53,585 bases of DNA from Verrucomicrobiota bacterium (lineage in GTDB: Bacteria; Verrucomicrobiota; Verrucomicrobiia; Limisphaerales; JAHDYP01): positions 1-53,585 of the forward strand of contig JAHDYP010000031.1 in NCBI GenBank assembly GCA_023383055.1, read 5' to 3'. Position 1 is the first letter of the stretch. Every line of letters starts with the position of its first letter. The translations under genes were made by a program, and so were the position numbers. Positions 26,723-36,092 of the stretch are shown piece after piece. Under the pieces are notes generated by a model. That model was not told where the DNA came from. It ran no database searches and saw only the letters and a list, made by a program, of their open reading frames with translations.

Positions 26723-28809
26723 GTTTCCTGGCGCCACTCTTTCTGTTGGGGGGCCTGGCGGTCGGGCTGCCGTTGCTGTTTCATCTCACCCGGCGGAGCA
26801 CCCGGCAGCGACAAGTGTTCAGCACGCTGATGTTTTTGCAGCCGACGCCGCCGCGGCTGACGCGGCGAAACCGCGTTGAGCACGTTTTGCTGTTGTTGTT
26901 GCGGTGCGGGGTGATCGGTTTGCTGGCTTTTGCGTTTGCCCGCCCGTTCTTCCGTGAATCCGCCTCGGTCGTGCCCGAGGTGACGCCGCCGCAGCGCTGG
27001 GTGCTGCTGCTGGACACCAGCGCCAGTCTGCAACGGGAGGGACTTTGGGCCGCGGCGGAGGCGGAGTATCGACGCGTTTTGGACGAGCTGGCTCCCGGTG
27101 ACGAGCTGGCGGTCATGACCTTTGACCGGCAGGTCCGCACAGTGCTCTCCTTCGAGCAATGGCGCGGGGCGGGCGTGGAAGATCGGCGGGTGCTGGCGTT
27201 GGAACGGTTCGGGCAAACCAAGCCTGGCTGGGCGGGGACACGGCTTGACCTGGGGTTGCTGGCGGCCGCGGAGCTCTTGAACGAAGAGGAAGCTCTGGCG
27301 AACGAAGCGGTGTCGAAACGGATCCGGGTGATTACGGACCTGCAAGCGGGGGCGCAGTTGAGCGCGTTGCAGGGTTACAACTGGCCGGCGGGAATCGAGA
27401 TCGTGCCCCAGCTCCTGCGGTCGTCCGCCCCCGGCAATGCCGGGATTCAATGGGTGGCAGCCACCGAGTTGGACTGGGGCGGGAGCGCGAGTGAACTGGC
27501 GGCTGTCCGCGTGCGGGTGACCAACGCCACGGATTCGCGTCGGGACCAATTCGAAGTGCACTGGGGAGAGGGGGACCGGGGCGAACCGATGCGGGTCCAG
27601 GTCCCGCCCGGGCAGTCGCGGGTCTTCGGACTTCCCGTGCCTTCCGGAGCGGGTGACCCGGCAACCCTGCGGTTGGCGGGCGACGACCACGAGTTCGACA
27701 ACACGGTGCATACCCTTGGTCCGCAGGTGACGGAACGCCGGGTCTGGTTTTGGACCGACGACCGGTCGGATGATCCGAAGCGGCTCGGCTATTATTTGGA
27801 GCGCGCCTTTCCCGCCCTGCCGCGCCGCAAGACGGAATTGCGCACGCTGGTGGCCGGCGCGGAATGGCGGGAGACGGGGAAGGGTGGGGCGCTGGTCATT
27901 GCGGCCGGGGCGCAATCTTCCGGGCACATTGCGGCGGCGCGGAAATGGGTGACCGACGGTGGCACCTTGTTATGGGTGCTGACGGATGCGGCGGGCGGGG
28001 CGGACGGGTTGCGCGCGCTGATCGCATCCGACTCGGTCGCCGTGACGGAAGCCGGGGTGGACAACTACGCGTTGCTCGAGCGGATCGATTTCCGGCATCC
28101 GCTGTTCGCGCCCTTCGCGGACCCGCGATACAGCGATTTCACGAAAATCCATTTCTGGCGCCATCGGCGGGTTGAATTCGGGGGTGTGCCCGGGGCGAGC
28201 GTGCTGGCGCGGTTCGACGGAGGCGATCCCGCATTGATCGAATTGCCGCTCGGATCGGGGAGGGTGCTCGTGCTTGCGGCGGGCTGGCATCCGGCCGATG
28301 GGCAGCTGGCGTTGTCGTCGAAGTTTGTCCCGTGGCTGCATGCGATGGTTGAGTATGCGGCCGGAGCACCGGCACAACCCAGTCAGTATTACGTTGGGGA
28401 TCTGGTGGCGTTGGCCGCTTCGGACCTGGAGCCGGTCACCGTCGCCCGGCCGGACGGAACGGTGGTGGAATCGACCGACCAGACCTTCCGGCAGACCGAC
28501 CTTCCCGGCATCTACCGCGTGAGCCAAGGGGCGGATGAATGGCGTTTTGCCGTGAACCTCGAACCGGCGGAGACGCGGACGAGTCCGATGGCGCCGGACG
28601 ATCTGGAACGGCTGGGCGTGCCGTTGCGGGCTGAGATCGCCGAGGCGTCGTCGTCGGGACAACCTGCCCGCCATCGGCACGAGGCGGAGGTCGAGGGCCG
28701 GCAAAAGTTATGGCGCTGGTTGATTGTGGGGGCGCTGCTGATTCTGGGGTTGGAAAGCTGGTTGGCGGGGCGATTGACGCGCGGTCGGGTGTCGTCGGCG
28801 ACCGGGTGA
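26719..28809 (+). CDS. BatA-like membrane protein with vWA-type domain
   Basis: 696 residues from ATG 26719, which overlaps the DUF58 stop. The N-terminus is the BatA/aerotolerance-type double-helix module: MSFLAPLFLLGGLAVGLPLLFH, then LTRRSTRQRQVFSTLMFLQP and a second helix VLLLLLRCGVIGLLAFAFARP. A vWA-like domain follows with a metal-site motif D-T-S-A-S in VLLLDTSASLQREG. The middle (about 330-600) looks like periplasmic sandwich and GATase-like folds. A last helix, WLIVGALLILGLESWLAG, anchors the C-terminus. It probably works with the neighbouring DUF58, DUF4175 and GATase-like proteins in one membrane complex; its real function is not known. Confidence 0.85.
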   Translation: MSFLAPLFLLGGLAVGLPLLFHLTRRSTRQRQVFSTLMFLQPTPPRLTRRNRVEHVLLLLLRCGVIGLLAFAFARPFFRESASVVPEVTPPQRWVLLLDTSASLQREGLWAAAEAEYRRVLDELAPGDELAVMTFDRQVRTVLSFEQWRGAGVEDRRVLALERFGQTKPGWAGTRLDLGLLAAAELLNEEEALANEAVSKRIRVITDLQAGAQLSALQGYNWPAGIEIVPQLLRSSAPGNAGIQWVAATELDWGGSASELAAVRVRVTNATDSRRDQFEVHWGEGDRGEPMRVQVPPGQSRVFGLPVPSGAGDPATLRLAGDDHEFDNTVHTLGPQVTERRVWFWTDDRSDDPKRLGYYLERAFPALPRRKTELRTLVAGAEWRETGKGGALVIAAGAQSSGHIAAARKWVTDGGTLLWVLTDAAGGADGLRALIASDSVAVTEAGVDNYALLERIDFRHPLFAPFADPRYSDFTKIHFWRHRRVEFGGVPGASVLARFDGGDPALIELPLGSGRVLVLAAGWHPADGQLALSSKFVPWLHAMVEYAAGAPAQPSQYYVGDLVALAASDLEPVTVARPDGTVVESTDQTFRQTDLPGIYRVSQGADEWRFAVNLEPAETRTSPMAPDDLERLGVPLRAEIAEASSSGQPARHRHEAEVEGRQKLWRWLIVGALLILGLESWLAGRLTRGRVSSATG

Positions 28810-28868
28810 GGCGCATTGCATTTCCTGATCATTGGTGTAAATAACTCTGACAAATAAACTCTGGTGCC

Positions 28869-31800
28869 ATGCTGGATCGACTCCTTCAGACCCGACTTGA
28901 GCCCGTTGTCGAACGCGATCGGCAAAGGCGGTTGGCGACGCGCCTGGCGCGGGTCTACGGTGTGGCGGGCCTGGTGGGGTTGGTATTTCTGTTCTTGTTC
29001 ACCGCGTGGGAGTGGCGGGCGGGTTGGGTGGCGCCGGTGTTGTTGCTGGGTGGCTTCGCGGTGGCGGTGGCGGTGCGGTGGCGGTTCCGGCGGCGGACGA
29101 GCGATGTCCGGGAGGTTGCGCGCGAGATTGAGCGGGATCATCCGCGGCTGCATGCGTTGTTGTTGACGGCGGTGGAGCAGCGGCAGGACCCGGCGACCGG
29201 CGGGTTGGGCTACTTGCAGGAGCGGGTGGTGCGGGAGGCGATAGAATTCGACCGACAGCATCCCTGGGCGCATCGGTTTTACGAGCGACTTTTTTTTGCC
29301 CGCGTGGCGCAGGTTGCGGCTTTGATGTTCTTTCTGGTGGTGGCAGGGGGGTTGTTGGTGCTGGCGCCGGTGGGCGGGGGCGGCTCAACGGCTTTGGTGG
29401 TGGGGACGGGGATTGAGGTGACGCCGGGGGACACCACGGTTGAGCGTGGGGAAGGACTGGTCGTGCTGGCGCGGTTTGGCGGTCCGCTGCCTGGGGCGGT
29501 GGTGTTGGTGGTCGTGCCGGCAACGGGCGAGGTCATGCGGTTGCCTTTGGCGCGGAACCTGGACGATCCGGTGTATGGGGGGAGGATTCCGGAGATCCGG
29601 GGGGATTTGGCATACCGGGTGGAGTATGACGGGGAGGTGACGCGCGACTATGCGGTGACGGTCTATGATTTGCCGCGGTTGGAGCGGGCGGATGCCCATC
29701 TGGAGTATCCGGCTTATACCGAGTTGGGGGAAAAGACGATCGAGAACACCCGGCGGGTATCGGCGGTCGAGGGGACCCGGGTTCGGTATGTGATGGAGCT
29801 GAACAAGCCGGTCAGCTCGGCGGTCTGGGTCGACCGCGATCAGGGTGTCCTGGCCTTGCGGTCGGTGGAGTCTCGTTCGAACGCGATGGAGTTGGAGTTC
29901 ACGCTCGAGCGGAACGCGCGTTATGCGCTGCGATTGACCGACGCGGCCGGCCGGACCAACCGGGCTCCGGAGCAATTCGTGCTCGAGGTTTTCACCAACC
30001 GGACACCGGAGCTGAAGCTGGTGTTGCCACGGGGAGATGACCGGGTTTCGCCCCTGGAAGAAGTGAGGTTCCGGGCGCAGGCGAGCGACGATTTCGGGCT
30101 GAGCGCCTATGGGATGGGCTACCGGTTTGGGGCGGGTGAGACGTCGACGATCGAGTTGGGCGGCGCCTCCGGGCGCCATGAGCAGCGCGAGTTCGACCAG
30201 GTGCTGCCGCTCGAGACGTTGTCGGCGCGTCCGGGCCAGTTGTTGACCTACTATTTCTGGGCGGATGACGTGGGGCCGGATGGAGCGGTGCGGCGGACTT
30301 TTTCGGACATTTATTTCCTCGAAGTGCGCCCGTTTGACGAGATCTTCCGTGAGAACCAATCCGGGACGGGCGAGAGCCCTCCTGGTGAGCAGCAACCGCA
30401 AGGGGGGGCATCCGAGCGGTTGGCGGATTTGCAGAAGGAGATCATCGCGGCGACCTGGTCTTTGCAGCGGCGGGGCACACCGAAGGCGCCGGCCGGTTTT
30501 GCGGACGATGCCGCCGTGATTCGGCAGTCGCAGGAACATGCGTTGGAACAGGCCGTGGACCTGGGGGCGCAGGCGGACGATCCGGACGCGCGGCGCTGGG
30601 CGGAGACGGCGCGGGCCGAAATGGAACGGGCGGTACGGGAGCTGGAGCGGGCGGGGGCGGAGGGATTGGCCGGGCCACTGGCTCCGGCGCTGGAGGCCGA
30701 ACAGTTGGCCTATGAGGCCGTGCTGCAGCTTCAGACTCGGGAATACCAGATCGCCCGCGGTCAGCGGGGGCAGGGCAGCGGCAGTCGTTCCGGGCGGATG
30801 CAGCGGCAGTTGAGCCAGCTGCAATTGAAGGCTTCGGAGGACCGCTACGAAACCCAGCGCCAGGCGACGCCGCAGGTCGACGAGCAGCAGCGGGAGCAAC
30901 TGCAGTTTCTGGCCCGGCTCAAGGAACTGGCTCAACGTCAGCAGGACGTCAACGCACGATTGCGGGAGCTGGAGTTGGCGCTGCAGGAGGCCCGGACCGA
31001 CGAGGAGCGCGAGGAAGTCCGCCGGCAGCTTCGACGGTTGCGCGAGCAGCAGGAGCAGATGTTGTCGGATGTGGATGAACTGCGCCAGCGGATGGATCGT
31101 CCCGGCAATCAGTCCGAGACGGCCGAGGCGCGGCGGCAGTTGGAGGAGACGCGGTCGCAGCTTCAGCGCGCGTCCGAGGCCATGGAGCAGGGGGCCGTCT
31201 CGCAGGCGGTGGCGTCGGGCACGCGGGCTTCGCGTCAACTCGAGGAACTGCGGGAGGATTTCCGGACCCGGAACGCGAGTCAGTTTACGGAGGCGATGCG
31301 GGAGATGCGGGGGCAGGCGCGGGATTTGGTGGAGCGCCAGGAGGAGTTGGCCCGGCGGATGGCCGAGTTATCCGGGAGCCAGCGTCCGAGGTTGAGCGAT
31401 GCCATGCCGCGTGACGATCTGGCGCGGCAGGCGGCGGAGCAGACGTCCGGTTTGACCAACCTGCTCGAGCGCGTCCGCCGGGTGACGGAGGAATCCGAGT
31501 CGGCGGAGCCGCTGTTATCGCGCGAGCTTTACGAGACTTTCCGTCAGACCGCCCAGGCCGATTCGGCGGGTCTTCGTGAGGTTACGGAGGAGTTGTTGCG
31601 CCAGGGCGCGTTGACCCGCCCGGTTTACGATCTGCTCCGGTTTCCGGAGCGTGAAGGTCCGGGGCAATCACTGGCAACGACCGAGCGGCTGCTGCGGGAG
31701 GGGCATCTGCCCGCGGCGCAACTGCTCGAGGAGAAAGCGCGCGCCGGTTTGGGACAATTGCAGCGGGGCATAGACCGCGCCGCGGAGAAGATCCTGGGCG

Positions 31801-32552
31801 ACGACACCGAGGCGTTGCGGCTGGCGCGATCGGAATTGGACGAACTGATTGAGCAGTTGGAGGGTGAGATCACCGAGGGCCGTGGTGTCGCCGGAGAGAC
31901 GAACGCGGTGGGAGTCGTTGCGGGAGGCCGGGGTAACCGCGCGGATGAGCGGAGCGAAAGAGGGGCGGACGATGAGGCAGGATCGGAGCGCGGGGAAGTC
32001 GGGACCGATCGAATGGCCGAGCGCTACGGGGTCGAACGATCCAATCAGGCGAGCTCAGCTCGCCCCGGTGCGGGGGAGGGCGGGGAAGGGACCGGCCAGG
32101 CTGGCGGTGCCGGTGGAGAACGCGCTGGCGGCGATCAGCCCGACGGTGGGGAGCCGAGGATGTTCTTCGAGAATCCGGGTCTGGCGCGCGGGGGAGCAGG
32201 GGGCGGTGGCGGCGGACCGGTGACCGGCACGGGTTACCGCGATTGGCTGTCGCGGTTGGGTGAAGTTGAGGAATTGTTGGATTCGCCCGATTTGAGATCC
32301 GAGGTGGGGCGGGTGCGGGATCGGGTGCGGACGGCCCGGGCGGAATACAATCGGCATGGGGAACCGCCGCGATGGGAGTTGGTGGAGTTGGAGATGGCGG
32401 CGCCGTTGAGCGGAGTGCGGGACCGGTTGCTGCAGGAGTTGGCCCGGCGTCAGTCGCCGGAGGCTTTGGTGCCGATCGATCGCGATCTGGTGCCGCCGCG
32501 ATACAGTGAGTTGGTGCGGCGTTATTACGAAAACCTTGGGGCAACCGACTGA
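28869..32552 (+). CDS. DUF4175-like membrane protein with long coiled coil
   Basis: 1227 residues. Two membrane helices at about 30-75 and a third at about 148-172 are followed by a large extracytoplasmic part (about 180-490) with beta-sandwich features, including SDDFGLSAYGMGYRF, typical of the DUF4175 type. From about 515 to 1000 it is a Gln/Glu/Arg-rich coiled-coil region. About 1010-1130 is a Gly-rich low-complexity linker, and a short ordered tail (GTGYRDWLSRLGEVEELLD, then PPRYSELVRRYYENLG) ends the protein. It follows the BatA-like gene after 59 AT-richer bases and precedes the next gene by six. Function unknown; the architecture suggests a scaffold in the envelope. Confidence 0.85.
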   Translation: MLDRLLQTRLEPVVERDRQRRLATRLARVYGVAGLVGLVFLFLFTAWEWRAGWVAPVLLLGGFAVAVAVRWRFRRRTSDVREVAREIERDHPRLHALLLTAVEQRQDPATGGLGYLQERVVREAIEFDRQHPWAHRFYERLFFARVAQVAALMFFLVVAGGLLVLAPVGGGGSTALVVGTGIEVTPGDTTVERGEGLVVLARFGGPLPGAVVLVVVPATGEVMRLPLARNLDDPVYGGRIPEIRGDLAYRVEYDGEVTRDYAVTVYDLPRLERADAHLEYPAYTELGEKTIENTRRVSAVEGTRVRYVMELNKPVSSAVWVDRDQGVLALRSVESRSNAMELEFTLERNARYALRLTDAAGRTNRAPEQFVLEVFTNRTPELKLVLPRGDDRVSPLEEVRFRAQASDDFGLSAYGMGYRFGAGETSTIELGGASGRHEQREFDQVLPLETLSARPGQLLTYYFWADDVGPDGAVRRTFSDIYFLEVRPFDEIFRENQSGTGESPPGEQQPQGGASERLADLQKEIIAATWSLQRRGTPKAPAGFADDAAVIRQSQEHALEQAVDLGAQADDPDARRWAETARAEMERAVRELERAGAEGLAGPLAPALEAEQLAYEAVLQLQTREYQIARGQRGQGSGSRSGRMQRQLSQLQLKASEDRYETQRQATPQVDEQQREQLQFLARLKELAQRQQDVNARLRELELALQEARTDEEREEVRRQLRRLREQQEQMLSDVDELRQRMDRPGNQSETAEARRQLEETRSQLQRASEAMEQGAVSQAVASGTRASRQLEELREDFRTRNASQFTEAMREMRGQARDLVERQEELARRMAELSGSQRPRLSDAMPRDDLARQAAEQTSGLTNLLERVRRVTEESESAEPLLSRELYETFRQTAQADSAGLREVTEELLRQGALTRPVYDLLRFPEREGPGQSLATTERLLREGHLPAAQLLEEKARAGLGQLQRGIDRAAEKILGDDTEALRLARSELDELIEQLEGEITEGRGVAGETNAVGVVAGGRGNRADERSERGADDEAGSERGEVGTDRMAERYGVERSNQASSARPGAGEGGEGTGQAGGAGGERAGGDQPDGGEPRMFFENPGLARGGAGGGGGGPVTGTGYRDWLSRLGEVEELLDSPDLRSEVGRVRDRVRTARAEYNRHGEPPRWELVELEMAAPLSGVRDRLLQELARRQSPEALVPIDRDLVPPRYSELVRRYYENLGATD

Positions 32553-32558
32553 CCTGGG

Positions 32559-34955
32559 ATGGAGCCTGGCCCTTTTGCATCGGTGTTGATTTCCAATCGG
32601 GATTGGATGCTCCCGGCCGGGCTATTGGTGCTGGTGTTGGGGGTGCTGGCGTCGGGGAGTTATTGGCGGGCGCCGGCGGCGGGCCGGCAGCGAGCGCTTG
32701 GACTGGGGTTGAGGCTGCTTGGCATTCTGGCGTTGATCCTCTGTCTGCTGGAGCCGGTCTGGGTGGGGGAACGCGCCAAGCGGGGCGCCAATTACTTCGC
32801 CGTGCTGGTGGACAACAGCCGGGGTTTGCAGTTGAAAGATCCCGGCGCCACCGAGTCGCGCGGGGCGGAGTTGCACGAGTTGCTTGGGGCGGGGGCGGGG
32901 AGTTGGCTGGGTGCGCTGGAGGATGGATTCCAGTTGCGGCGGTATTACTTCGACAGCCGGTTGCAGGCGACGCGGGATTTTGCGGAGCTGGACTATGAGG
33001 GTAGCGCGTCGGCGCTCGGGGCAGCCCTGAGCGGGATTCGGGAACGGTTTTCCGGCCAACCGCTCGCGGGGGTGTTGTTGTTTTCCGACGGCAACGCCAC
33101 CGATGTGGTGGAGGGGGAAGGGGCGGCAACGGGGCTGCCGCCGGTTTATCCGGTGTTGATCGGGGCCGAGGCGGCCATGCGCGATGTGGGCGTGCGCAGC
33201 GTCAGCGTGAGCCAGACCGCATTCGAGGACGCGCCGGTGACCGTCAGCGTGCGGGTGGGGGTGACCGGTTACGCGGGGCGCCGGGTGACGGTGGAGTTGC
33301 GCGCGCCGGAAGGCCATCTGGTTCAGGAACAGACCTTCAGGGTGCCGTCGGGCGAGGAATCGTTGACTTGCCGGTTTCAAGTGCGGCCGGAACAGAGCGG
33401 GATATTGCTTTACCAGGCGCGGGCGATGGCGGAGGAGAGCCGGCTGACGAGCGAGGCGGACTCGCCGGAGGCGACGCTGGCGAACAACCAGCGCTGGGTG
33501 GTGGTCGATCGCACCGGGGGCCCGTACCGGGTGCTCTACGTGGCGGGGCGTCCCAATTGGGAGTTCAAATACCTGAATCGCGGGCTGGCGGACGACGAGC
33601 AGGTTGAAGTGGTGGGTCTGATTCGGGTGGCGCGGCGCGAGCCGAGGTTCGAGTTTCGTGGCCGCGAAGGCGAGTCGAGCAATCCCTTGTTTCGGGGTTT
33701 TGATCGGACCTCCGAGGAGACGGAGCGTTACGATCAGCCGGTATTGGTTCGGTTCAATCCGCGCGACCCGGCGGAACTCGCCGGCGGTTTTCCCAAGGAT
33801 GCCGGGAGCTTGTTCGAGTACGACGGGATTGTGCTCGATGATCTCGAGGCGGGCTTTTTCACCCACGACCAGCTGAACCTGATCCAACGGTTTGTCTCGG
33901 AACGCGGCGGCGGGCTGTTCTTGCTGGGTGGCACTGAATCGTTCCGCGAAGGCGGTTATGAGCGAACGCCCGTGGGGTCGATGCTGCCCATTTATCTGGA
34001 CCATGAACCGGTGCCGTCCGGGGTCGGCGAGTTCCGACTCGAGTTGACGCGCGAAGGCGCGCTCGAGCCCTGGTTGCGGCTGCGGAGTTCGGAGGCCGGC
34101 GAGCAGGCGCGCTACGAGGAACTGGTGCCGGTGCGCGTGTTGAACCGGGCCCGGGATTTGAAGCCCGGGGCCAGCCTGCTGGCGGTGGTGAAGGACGCGC
34201 AAGGGGAGGTTTACCCGGCTTTGGCGGCGCAGCGGTTTGGCTGGGGCCGGGTGGCGGTTTTGCTGGCGGGGGATGTCTGGCGCGTGGGGTTGCGGAGCGA
34301 GGCGACCCAGGCCGATCTCCAGAAAGGGTGGCGGCAATGGCTGCGCTGGCTCGTCGCGGATGTCCCCGGCCGGGTGGCATTGCAGCCGTCCCAGGGCCCG
34401 GACGAGAGCGGTGCCATCAGGTTGCAGACGCGGGTGCGCGACGCGGAGTATCGGCCGCTCGAAGATGCGACGGTGACCCTGACCGTGCGGCACATGACCA
34501 ACGCGCCGTCGACCACGCTTGCCGGCAATGCCATCGAGAGCGCCCCGGTGGTGTTGCGTTTGACCGCCGAACCCTCCGGCGGCGAGGCCGGCCTCTATGA
34601 GACCACGTTTGCACCCCGGGCCGACGGTGCTTACGTCGCGCAAGCCACCGTGGTGGACGCCGAAGGAGTGACGGTGGGGAGCGCGGAAGCGGGATGGACT
34701 TCGGATTTCTCGGCGGACGAGTTCAAATCGCTCACACCCGACCGCGCGTTGATGACGCGGTTGGCCCAGGCCACCGGCGGGCGGGTGCTGCGTCCGGAGG
34801 ATCTCGACGCGTTTGTGCGCGATATACCACGTCGATCCGCCCCGATCACCGAGACCGTTTCCGAGCCGATCTGGCATCGGCCGGCGGTGTTCCTGTTTGC
34901 CCTCGGGTGTTTTATCCTGGAATGGGGTTTGCGCCGCAGAAAGGGGCTGGCATGA
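32559..34955 (+). CDS. Membrane protein with vWA-like and glutamine-amidotransferase-like domains
   Basis: 798 residues. Helices at about 16-36 (MLPAGLLVLVLGVLASGSYW) and 46-68 precede a vWA-like domain (YFAVLVDNSRG with a degenerate metal site, then VLLFSDGNATD). A GATase1-like fold follows at about 320-500 (VLYVAGRPNWEFKYLNRGL; YDGIVLDDLEAGFFTHDQL; GGGLFLLGGTESF). No catalytic Cys of a true amidotransferase is evident, so a binding role is more likely. A further sandwich region and a C-terminal helix (AVFLFALGCFILEWGLRRR) finish the protein. The stop overlaps the next start (ATGA). Proteins of this composite type are common in Verrucomicrobiota and Planctomycetota and are unstudied. Confidence 0.85.
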   Translation: MEPGPFASVLISNRDWMLPAGLLVLVLGVLASGSYWRAPAAGRQRALGLGLRLLGILALILCLLEPVWVGERAKRGANYFAVLVDNSRGLQLKDPGATESRGAELHELLGAGAGSWLGALEDGFQLRRYYFDSRLQATRDFAELDYEGSASALGAALSGIRERFSGQPLAGVLLFSDGNATDVVEGEGAATGLPPVYPVLIGAEAAMRDVGVRSVSVSQTAFEDAPVTVSVRVGVTGYAGRRVTVELRAPEGHLVQEQTFRVPSGEESLTCRFQVRPEQSGILLYQARAMAEESRLTSEADSPEATLANNQRWVVVDRTGGPYRVLYVAGRPNWEFKYLNRGLADDEQVEVVGLIRVARREPRFEFRGREGESSNPLFRGFDRTSEETERYDQPVLVRFNPRDPAELAGGFPKDAGSLFEYDGIVLDDLEAGFFTHDQLNLIQRFVSERGGGLFLLGGTESFREGGYERTPVGSMLPIYLDHEPVPSGVGEFRLELTREGALEPWLRLRSSEAGEQARYEELVPVRVLNRARDLKPGASLLAVVKDAQGEVYPALAAQRFGWGRVAVLLAGDVWRVGLRSEATQADLQKGWRQWLRWLVADVPGRVALQPSQGPDESGAIRLQTRVRDAEYRPLEDATVTLTVRHMTNAPSTTLAGNAIESAPVVLRLTAEPSGGEAGLYETTFAPRADGAYVAQATVVDAEGVTVGSAEAGWTSDFSADEFKSLTPDRALMTRLAQATGGRVLRPEDLDAFVRDIPRRSAPITETVSEPIWHRPAVFLFALGCFILEWGLRRRKGLA

Positions 34956-36022
34956 GGGTGAAAGGCGGAAGGTGCAAGGTGGAATGCGGAGCCGGAGGGG
35001 GCCGGTTGCGTCCGGTGTGGGGTGGGTTGCGGGCCGGGTTGGCCGCCGCCGTAATGGGCCTGGCCTTTTTTGCCATCCTCCTGGCCGCGGAAGAGCGTCA
35101 GACGGTGTTCGTGGTCGTTGGCGCTCCCGGCGAGGCGGCCTATCGTCCCCAGTTCGGCGAGTGGACGGAACGATGGCGGGAGGCAGCGTCGGCCGCGGAG
35201 GCTGATTTTGTGGCGGTCGGTTTGGATGAAACCAATGCGGTGCCCGACCGTCAGATACTCGAAACCAAGCTGGTGGGGCTGGCGGAGGGATCGAATGCGG
35301 TGGTCTGGCTGGTGTTCATCGGGCACGGCACCTTCGATGGGGAGACCCCGAAATTCAACCTGCGTGGTCCGGACGTGTCGGCGATGGACCTGGCCACCTG
35401 GCTTCAGGCGTGGCGCCGACCCGTGGCGATCATCCAGTGCGCCTCGGCGAGCGGTCCGTTCCTTGCCCAGTTGTCGCACACCAACCGGGTGGTGATCACG
35501 GCCACCCAGAGCGGTGAAGAGCAGAACTTCGCCCGGTTCGGAGCGCACATGGCGGAGTCCATCGCCGATCCGACGGCGGATGTGGACAAGGACGGCCAGA
35601 CCTCGTTGCTGGAGGCCTTCCTGGTCGCGTCGCAGCGGGTGGCGGAGTTCTATGAGTCCGAAGGGCGCCTGGCCACCGAGCACGCTTTGCTCGACGACAA
35701 CGGAGACCGGTTGGGAACGCCCGCGGATTGGTTCGAGGGGGTTCGCGCCGTCAGGCGGGCCGCCGACGGGGCCCGACCGGATGGTCTTCGGGCGCATCAG
35801 TTTCATCTGATCCGGAGCGAACGGGAGCGGCGGTTGCCGGAGGAATTTCGGTTGAGTCGCGATCAACTCGAGTGGGAGCTGGAGACTTTGCGGACCCGGA
35901 AGAATGAACTGAGCCTTGAGGTCTATTTCGATCAGCTCGAGCGGTTGCTGGTGCGGTTGGCGCGGCTGTACGAGTCATTCGGACAATTACCGGATTCCCC
36001 GGGGTCGAACGAGAGCCGTTGA
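34952..36022 (+). CDS. Caspase-like (clan CD) peptidase family protein, membrane-anchored
   Basis: 356 residues from ATG 34952, overlapping the previous stop. One hydrophobic segment at about 28-46 (GLAAAVMGLAFFAILLAA) is a signal anchor or signal peptide. The domain shows WLVFIGHGTFDG with a candidate catalytic His125 and AIIQCASASGPF with candidate Cys163, the His-Gly/Cys pair expected of clan CD peptidases (C13/C14/C25 type). It also has an EF-hand-like TADVDKDGQTSLLEAF (208-223) and TEHALLDDNGDRLG. Many related proteins carry another residue in place of the Cys; this one keeps it. The tail about 270-350 is helical and basic. Peptidase activity is a prediction. Confidence 0.75.
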   Translation: MRVKGGRCKVECGAGGGRLRPVWGGLRAGLAAAVMGLAFFAILLAAEERQTVFVVVGAPGEAAYRPQFGEWTERWREAASAAEADFVAVGLDETNAVPDRQILETKLVGLAEGSNAVVWLVFIGHGTFDGETPKFNLRGPDVSAMDLATWLQAWRRPVAIIQCASASGPFLAQLSHTNRVVITATQSGEEQNFARFGAHMAESIADPTADVDKDGQTSLLEAFLVASQRVAEFYESEGRLATEHALLDDNGDRLGTPADWFEGVRAVRRAADGARPDGLRAHQFHLIRSERERRLPEEFRLSRDQLEWELETLRTRKNELSLEVYFDQLERLLVRLARLYESFGQLPDSPGSNESR

Positions 36023-36092
36023 AATTCGTCCCGTGCCGCGCTTAATTGGATTTGCCAAACCCGCGGAGGTCTGGCATGCAGTCTCGACCGCT

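Noticed and set aside
29385..31238. Minus-strand open frame of 617 codons opposite the DUF4175-like gene
   Set aside because: A Leu/Arg/Pro shadow of the Gln/Glu/Arg-rich coiled coil; no start signal.
32622..34877. Minus-strand open frame of 751 codons opposite the GATase-like gene
   Set aside because: Pro/Arg/His-rich antisense shadow; the plus-strand frame has recognisable helices and domains and overlaps its neighbours properly.
32559..34955. Active glutamine amidotransferase
   Set aside because: The fold is suggested by several segments, but I see no catalytic Cys in the expected nucleophile turn, so it is described only as GATase-like.
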